Source of the DNA: Leptospirillum sp037442005
GTDB lineage: Bacteria; Nitrospirota; Leptospirillia; Leptospirillales; Leptospirillaceae
Assembly: GCA_037442005.1 (NCBI GenBank)
Contig: JBBIRA010000015.1
Location: 1-35,604 of the forward strand
DNA: 35,604 nucleotides
Reading direction: 5' to 3'
Shown: piece by piece, positions 31,403 to 35,604 of the stretch
How the letters are laid out: the number at the start of each line of letters is the position of its first letter
Position numbering within the stretch: position 1 is the stretch's first letter
Notes under the pieces: model-generated
What the model saw: the letters and a program-made list of their open reading frames with translations, nothing else
The model's database searches: none
Told to the model about the DNA's origin: nothing
Position numbers and translations under genes: made by a program

Positions 31403-34054
31403 GGAAGCCGCAGCAGGGCTCTCCGGCCGGGTAAATTGAAGGTATTCGGGCAGGACCGGATACCCGACCAGATACCCCTGAATGGCATCACATTGCTCCT
31501 CGGACAGGATCTCTTTCTGAAGAGTTGTCTCCACGCCCTCCGCCACGACAGAGAGCCCCAGATGGTGGGCCAGCGAGATAATCGATGCCGCCATCGCCCG
31601 GTCTCTCGGATCATCCGGAAGACCACGGACAAAGCTCTGATCAACCTTGATCGTGTCAACCGGAAATCTTCTCAGGGAGGCAAGAGACGAATACCCCGTC
31701 CCGAAATCATCGATCGCAATGGCAATGCCCAGATCCTTGATCTGTTTCATCACCAGAATGGCCTCGCTGATATCAGACATCAGCGCGCCTTCAGTCAGTT
31801 CCAGCGTCAAGAAAGAAGGATCGGCCCCAACCTCATCGATAGCTTCCTTCAACTGATCAAACATGCGCCTGTTCCTGAACTCCCTCGGAGAAACATTGAC
31901 CGAGACCCGGAACCCCTCAGGAATCGAGGATTTCCACCTCATCACCTGAATAAGGGCCTGCTTCAGAACCCATCGACCGATCGGACCGATCAGACCGGAC
32001 TCCTCCGCCAGCGGGACAAAACGGGCCGGACTGACCATCCCCATATCCGGTGAATTCCACCGGATCAAGGCTTCCACACCGAGGATCCGGTGGGTCCGGA
32101 TAGACCAGATCGGCTGGTAATGAACTTCAAACTCCCGGTTTTCCAGCGCTCTCGGCATTCTGAGCTCCAGTCGGGCATCTTCCCGGACCCTGTCACCCAC
32201 CGACCCCTGATAGAAGACAAAACGGTTCCCTCCTTCCTTCTTGCCCACAAACAGAGCCGCATCGGCACTCCGGATCACCTGGGTTTTCTCCTGTCCATCC
32301 TCCGGAAGAAGGCTGATCCCGATGGTCACCGTCAGATGGATATCTCCCTGTTCAGTCTGATGGGGCCGGGACAGTACCGATAACAGCCGTGACAACTTCC
32401 CCACTAAGGTCTCCCGGGATCCAAAACCCTGGAGAAAAACCGCAAAAGAGTCTTCTCCGACCCGACAGACAGTGTCTTCCGGTCGAAAGAACGCATTCAG
32501 ACGGACCGCCGTTTCACAAAGGATCTGGTCCGCCTTGATGACTCCGATGGTTTCATTGATGGTTGAAAACCGATCCACATCAATTAAAATGAGGGCCCCC
32601 TGTCTTTCTGTTTGTGGCTCCCCGGAAAAAAACGCATCCAAACGGTCATAAAGAGCCGTCCGATTCTTAAGCCCTGTCAGGGGGTCCTGATATTTCCGGA
32701 TCAACAACGCGTCGAGAATCGAAGAAACCCCTTCAAGACCGACCAGAAATACCTGAAAAACGCCATCAACATGTCCGGAAGAAACGTGGATCTGAAACGG
32801 CCTCGTTTCTCCGCTGACCGTTGGCAACCAACGGAAAATCCGGCCGCTGGAGGGAAAATCAGGAAATAAAAAAACCAACCCGCTGTCTTTCAGGAGCCGG
32901 TTCAGAGAGTCGGTCTCTCCAAACCACTCCGTGACCGTTTGATCCGCCTCGAGCACCTCATAGGACCGGGACTCCTGGAACACCTCTCCCACAAAGAACC
33001 TTCCCATTTTTTCAATGACCCAAGACAGCTCTGTCTCATCAGGAGTTCGACTGTCGCTCATCGTTATCAAAGAGGCGGGAGACAATGACGGCAGTCCCGG
33101 AAGAGAAGATTCTTCCTCCCGTCTTTTTTGACGATACATCTCCTGATCCGCCCGGTGGACAAGATCATCCGGTTTCCGGCCATCCTCCGGATACAATGCA
33201 CAGCCAAATGAGGCGGACATGACGATCGGACCGGACTGTATTGCAAAGGGGGTGGAAAAGATCCCACAGATCTCCCGCACCCGGGACAGGAGCTCTTCCC
33301 GGTTCATCGTGTCGAGAACGATAATCGCAAATTCGTCACCGCCCAGACGGGCTCCCAACTCCTCCTTGCCGATGACCCCCTTCAACCGTTCACCCACTTT
33401 CATGAGCAACTGGTCTCCAGCCAGATGGCCCAGCGTATCGTTCACCGACTTGAACCGGTCAAGATCCACATAAACGAGACCCAATGGCCTTTCCCTGAAA
33501 AGGGACAAGCGATCATTCAGGACCCGGTAGAAGTGGGAACGGTTGGCGAGCCCGGTCAACTGATCGAAATTGGCCTGAAAAAAAAGTCTGCCCTCTTCTC
33601 GCCGGGCGAGTTCCGACATCCAGTCATGGACACTCCCCAACCCGATGAACCGGCCTTCCTGAACCACTATAAAACAGTCATTTTCTCTCTTGAGCCCTTT
33701 ATCAAGGATCGCTTTTGTCAAACCTTCCATCGAGAGGTCGGATCCAACCATCAGCGGGGCCTCAAACATGAAGTGACGAATGGACTTCCGTGAAAAAAGG
33801 TCATGGGAGTAGCGAAAAGAAAACTTTTCAATCAGGTATTGTCTCGAAACAACACCCACCGGCTTTTCCTCGTCTACCACCGGGATCCACATCCAGTCGG
33901 CATGAGAAAGAAACAGCTTGTAAACCTCGCTCGAAGATTGTGTCGAGGGAACACTGAAGCGCATCCCGACAAATTGTCTGGCCATGACACCCGGAATGGG
34001 CAAAGACTCAAAACGGACAATTCCGGATCCGGAAAAACTGAATCGTTGATCCAT
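31382..34054 (-). CDS. CBS-GGDEF-degenerate GGDEF-EAL c-di-GMP protein
   Basis: 890 residues, no membrane helix, so cytoplasmic. N-terminal ~140 residues look like a CBS-domain pair (WIPVVDEEKPVGVVSRQYL; CFIVVQEGRFIGLGSV). GGDEF-1 has FDQLTGLANR and intact RLGGDEF. A ~130-residue linker follows. GGDEF-2 starts QDPLTGLKNR but its signature is RVGEDSF, so it should be inactive. The EAL domain keeps VEALIRWN, DDFGTGYSS and EGVET. Two GGDEF modules in one chain is uncommon. ATG 34054 is chosen over 34117 because AAAGGAG lies 8 bases upstream. Its 3' end overlaps the marR promoter and operator. Confidence 0.93.
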   Translation of the reverse strand: MDQRFSFSGSGIVRFESLPIPGVMARQFVGMRFSVPSTQSSSEVYKLFLSHADWMWIPVVDEEKPVGVVSRQYLIEKFSFRYSHDLFSRKSIRHFMFEAPLMVGSDLSMEGLTKAILDKGLKRENDCFIVVQEGRFIGLGSVHDWMSELARREEGRLFFQANFDQLTGLANRSHFYRVLNDRLSLFRERPLGLVYVDLDRFKSVNDTLGHLAGDQLLMKVGERLKGVIGKEELGARLGGDEFAIIVLDTMNREELLSRVREICGIFSTPFAIQSGPIVMSASFGCALYPEDGRKPDDLVHRADQEMYRQKRREEESSLPGLPSLSPASLITMSDSRTPDETELSWVIEKMGRFFVGEVFQESRSYEVLEADQTVTEWFGETDSLNRLLKDSGLVFLFPDFPSSGRIFRWLPTVSGETRPFQIHVSSGHVDGVFQVFLVGLEGVSSILDALLIRKYQDPLTGLKNRTALYDRLDAFFSGEPQTERQGALILIDVDRFSTINETIGVIKADQILCETAVRLNAFFRPEDTVCRVGEDSFAVFLQGFGSRETLVGKLSRLLSVLSRPHQTEQGDIHLTVTIGISLLPEDGQEKTQVIRSADAALFVGKKEGGNRFVFYQGSVGDRVREDARLELRMPRALENREFEVHYQPIWSIRTHRILGVEALIRWNSPDMGMVSPARFVPLAEESGLIGPIGRWVLKQALIQVMRWKSSIPEGFRVSVNVSPREFRNRRMFDQLKEAIDEVGADPSFLTLELTEGALMSDISEAILVMKQIKDLGIAIAIDDFGTGYSSLASLRRFPVDTIKVDQSFVRGLPDDPRDRAMAASIISLAHHLGLSVVAEGVETTLQKEILSEEQCDAIQGYLVGYPVLPEYLQFTRPESPAAASLTISTS

Positions 34055-34189
34055 AACTGATTCTCCTTTACAAATCGAACCCCTCACAGGAGGGAAGACC
34101 ACAGATCGAATCCCCACCAGAACGGGACTCCGCTTCAGAGAATGATTTCAGAACCGGATGACCATTTCCTCAAGACAGACCCCGGCAAT

Positions 34190-34230
34190 GGTTCCCTGAA
34201 AGACTCCCCCCCCACACGCATGCGGGAACC
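34190..34230. repeat. inverted repeat upstream of the small-peptide promoter
   Basis: GGTTCCC (34190-34196) and GGGAACC (34224-34230) with a 27-base spacer that contains the palindrome CGCATGCG (34217-34224). It ends 17 bases before the -35 at 34248 and lies upstream of the divergent c-di-GMP gene. The 34055-34247 stretch has no gene. Confidence 0.45.
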
Positions 34231-34247
34231 AATATTGACATTGCCCC

Positions 34248-34275
34248 TTGATTTCTTTTTACGGACGACTAGAAT
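34248..34275 (+). promoter_or_regulatory. probable promoter of the small-peptide unit
   Basis: TTGATT (34248-34253), 16-base spacer, TAGAAT (34270-34275). Transcription would start near 34282 and end at the terminator at 34470-34500. Confidence 0.6.
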
Positions 34276-34281
34276 GATGAG

Positions 34282-34383
34282 GTATCCTGCTTCATCTAGG
34301 ATGATGGCTCCCGTTACTGGGAGTGGGATGAAATGCTAAGGGGTGGCGCTCGTGCGCCCAAAGAAAGGACTAGGTGGGCTGAG
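34282..34383 (+). promoter_or_regulatory. structured leader of the small-peptide gene
   Basis: Several local stems: CATC/GATG near 34293-34303, CTCCC/GGGAG near 34308-34323, and GGCGC (34345-34349) with GCGCC (34354-34358) around TCGT. A 12-codon open frame (ATG 34301, TAA 34337-34339) overlaps an ATG at 34333. The class of RNA element, if any, is not recognised. Confidence 0.4.
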
Positions 34384-34470
34384 ATGGGTAATCAATGGAT
34401 GGTGTCGATTCTGATTGGAGCAGTTGTTGTTGTCAGTCTGATCGTCGCCAACAAGGTCAAGGAGCACTAA
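34384..34470 (+). CDS. 28-residue single-pass membrane peptide
   Basis: Read directly from the DNA: ATG 34384, TAA 34468-34470. The peptide has polar MGNQW, one hydrophobic helix (MVSILIGAVVVVSLIVA) and a charged tail NKVKEH. An in-frame ATG at 34333 (GGGAG upstream) would give a 45-residue form with a basic N terminus. Support comes from its setting: a consensus-like promoter 110 bases upstream and an intrinsic terminator starting on its stop codon. Codon choice (GTT GTT GTT, AAT, CAA) is less GC-rich than the neighbours. It could be a small membrane regulator or a type I toxin-like peptide; neither is shown. Confidence 0.55.
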   Translation: MGNQWMVSILIGAVVVVSLIVANKVKEH

Positions 34471-34500
34471 ACAGTCGACGTGAAGTCGGATTGTTTTTTT
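34470..34500 (+). terminator. intrinsic terminator of the small-peptide unit
   Basis: AACAGTCGAC (34470-34479) pairs with GTC-G-GGATTGTT-type 34485-34495 (10 pairs, one bulge, one G-U), loop GTGAA, followed by T residues to 34500. It begins on the last base of the TAA codon. Confidence 0.7.
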
Positions 34501-34552
34501 AAGAACACAATGCTTCCCTGTTATCATGCTGATTCGTATTGAGATTGTTTAG

Positions 34553-34582
34553 GCCCCGGTCGTGTTCCGGGGCTTTTTTTTT
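34553..34582 (+). terminator. strong intrinsic terminator before tmk
   Basis: GCCCCGG (34553-34559), loop TCGTGTT, CCGGGGC (34567-34573), then nine T. Oriented on the plus strand; it would insulate tmk from the small-peptide unit. Confidence 0.9.
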
Positions 34583-34638
34583 CTTCCTGACGAATACACC
34601 CGGCCTGTTTCCATCAAACAAAAAGAGGGGGGCTCCTT

Positions 34639-35295
34639 TTGCCAGAGAAAGGTCTTCTCATCACCTTCGAAGGAATCGATGGATCGGGAAAAACAACCCA
34701 GGCCAAAAGGCTGGCGGCCTCGCTGGGTTCTGATCGCGCATTCCTGACCAAAGAGCCTGGCGGAACCCCCGTCGGACAGATCCTCCGGTCCATCCTTCTT
34801 GATCCCGCGCTGGTCCTTGATCCCCAGGCGGAGTTGTATCTTTTCCTGGCGGACCGTGCGCAACATGTGAAAACATGCGTTCTCCCCCAGCTGGAAACGG
34901 GCAAAACGGTCATCGTCGACCGCTTTATCGATGCAACGGTGGCCTATCAGGGATACGGGTTGAACCATCCGGCCGGTCTGATCAAAACCATCCATCACCA
35001 TATTCTTGGACACCTTCTGCCGGACAAGACGTTCCTGTTCGACCTTGATCCCCCAAAAGCCCGCGAGAGGATTGAAAAGCGGGGGGACAGAAAAACCTCC
35101 GTCGAGAATCGGCCCGAAGATTTTTTCCACCGGGTCCGTGAGGGATACCTCACCATTGCCCGGGAGAACCCCGACCGGTTTATCGTTCTGGATGCCCTTC
35201 TTCCTGAACATGAGCTCTCCGGAATCATTTTACGTGAAGTGACCGCCATGCAGGGACACCGACCGCCACCCGCTTCCTCCGGACACCGGCCATGA
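34639..35295 (+). CDS. tmk: thymidylate kinase
   Basis: 218 residues. Phosphorylates dTMP to dTDP for DNA synthesis. P-loop FEGIDGSGKTTQ near residues 10-21, EPGGTPVG (substrate loop), DR motif in VDRFIDATVAYQGYG, and the LID region around ERIEKRGDRKTS. Standard length. The start is a TTG at 34639 after AGAGGGGGG; no in-frame ATG is available upstream of the P-loop. The last residues are Pro/His-rich. It overlaps holB by 4 bases, the usual tmk-holB pairing. Confidence 0.95.
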   Translation: MPEKGLLITFEGIDGSGKTTQAKRLAASLGSDRAFLTKEPGGTPVGQILRSILLDPALVLDPQAELYLFLADRAQHVKTCVLPQLETGKTVIVDRFIDATVAYQGYGLNHPAGLIKTIHHHILGHLLPDKTFLFDLDPPKARERIEKRGDRKTSVENRPEDFFHRVREGYLTIARENPDRFIVLDALLPEHELSGIILREVTAMQGHRPPPASSGHRP

Positions 35296-35604
35296 TCATC
35301 GGCCATGAAGAGATCCGTTCCCGGCTCAGACTTCTTGCGAGTCATCAGGAAATGGCCGCCACCTTTCTCTTTTCCGGACCGGAAGGCGTCGGGAAATCTC
35401 TGGTGGCCCATGAATGGGCCCGGGAGATCCTTTGCGCCCGCAGCACCGGTTGCGAACCGGGAAATCCCTGCCTCTCCTGCGCGATCCTTCTGGACCGGAA
35501 GAAACCCCACCCGGATATCGTGCTGCTTTCACCCGGATCAAAAGGGGGCAAACAGGAGGAAGACTCCGACTCGATCAAAATTGATCAGGCCAGGGCCTTC
35601 ATGA
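35292..35604 (+). CDS. holB: DNA polymerase III subunit delta', N-terminal part
   Basis: 104 codons before the window ends; the frame is open to the edge. Read from the ATG at 35292 (overlapping the tmk stop). It begins MIIGHEEIRSRL, has a P-loop GPEGVGKSLVA and a cysteine cluster (C-E-P-G-N-P-C-L-S-C), which is the zinc-binding pattern of clamp-loader subunits. Delta' is part of the clamp-loading complex that places the beta clamp on DNA. Adjacent tmk supports the call. Confidence 0.9.
   Translation, partial: MIIGHEEIRSRLRLLASHQEMAATFLFSGPEGVGKSLVAHEWAREILCARSTGCEPGNPCLSCAILLDRKKPHPDIVLLSPGSKGGKQEEDSDSIKIDQARAFM

Noticed and set aside
34301..34320. TGATGGCTCC resembling the 3' part of a fluoride (crcB) riboswitch
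   Set aside because: The 5' half (GG-GATG with its closing stem) cannot be drawn: the bases around GATGAGG do not pair as needed, spacing is too short, and the downstream gene is not a fluoride exporter.
34340..34395. GGGGTG ... GGGCTGAGATG resembling a TPP riboswitch
   Set aside because: The conserved later half (ACCTGAT, TAATGCCAGCG) is absent and no thiamine gene follows.

Overview
The window is a gene-dense stretch of bacterial chromosome, GC-rich by eye, with almost no spare DNA. No rRNA, tRNA, CRISPR array or recognisable insertion sequence was seen. Gene content points to an autotrophic or acidophilic Gram-negative of the Nitrospirota/Leptospirillum type. The hints are a GatCAB tRNA amidotransferase operon that contains a multiheme c cytochrome, large c-di-GMP enzymes, several CDGSH iron-sulfur proteins, a putative outer-membrane barrel and frequent TTG/GTG starts. 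This assignment is an inference from protein character; there is no taxonomic marker RNA here.

Layout. (1) 1-6102: divergent gpsA (partial, minus) and a plus-strand operon: serS, a receiver-like protein, a TPR protein, a DUF3553-like protein, hflX, a CxxCxxC cluster protein and a DUF2156-like protein. A symmetrical promoter at 213-251 lies between the two arms. (2) 6234-10435, plus: a DUF5069 protein, an M16 protease pair (one with an active site, one without), a 29-residue bS22/mS38-like ribosomal protein and a small membrane protein. (3) 10442-13165, minus: a PAS-PAS-GGDEF-EAL membrane sensor. (4) 13349-19971, minus: a tight eight-gene operon gatC-panD-gatA-gatB-hypothetical-tetraheme cytochrome-eno-ftsB, read from a consensus-like promoter at 20006-20034. 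(5) 20042-25901, minus: a DUF502 membrane protein, glmU, a TolB-like propeller and pcrA/uvrD. (6) 25952-28736: an FNR-like flavin reductase (minus) divergent from a CDGSH protein, a DUF488 protein and an outer-membrane protein with an apparent CTG start (plus), then a 52-residue membrane protein (minus). (7) 28851-31347, minus: marR, doxX, a double-CDGSH protein and an old-yellow-enzyme reductase. The marR promoter carries a perfect 20-bp operator. (8) 31382-34054, minus: a CBS-GGDEF-degenerate GGDEF-EAL protein. (9) 34248-34582: a compact transcription unit for a 28-residue membrane peptide, with its own promoter, structured leader and terminator. (10) 34639-35604, plus: tmk and the start of holB.

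Together the genes cover translation (serS, gatCAB, bS22-like, hflX), cell-wall precursor supply and division (glmU, ftsB), central metabolism (eno, panD, gpsA), replication and repair (tmk, holB, pcrA), c-di-GMP signalling, and a redox/electrophile-stress block around marR. The most unusual items are the operator buried in the end of the neighbouring gene, the short peptide unit at 34.3-34.5 kb, two overlapping mutually exclusive hairpins at 10456-10510, and two genes whose best ribosome-binding sites lead to near-cognate start codons.
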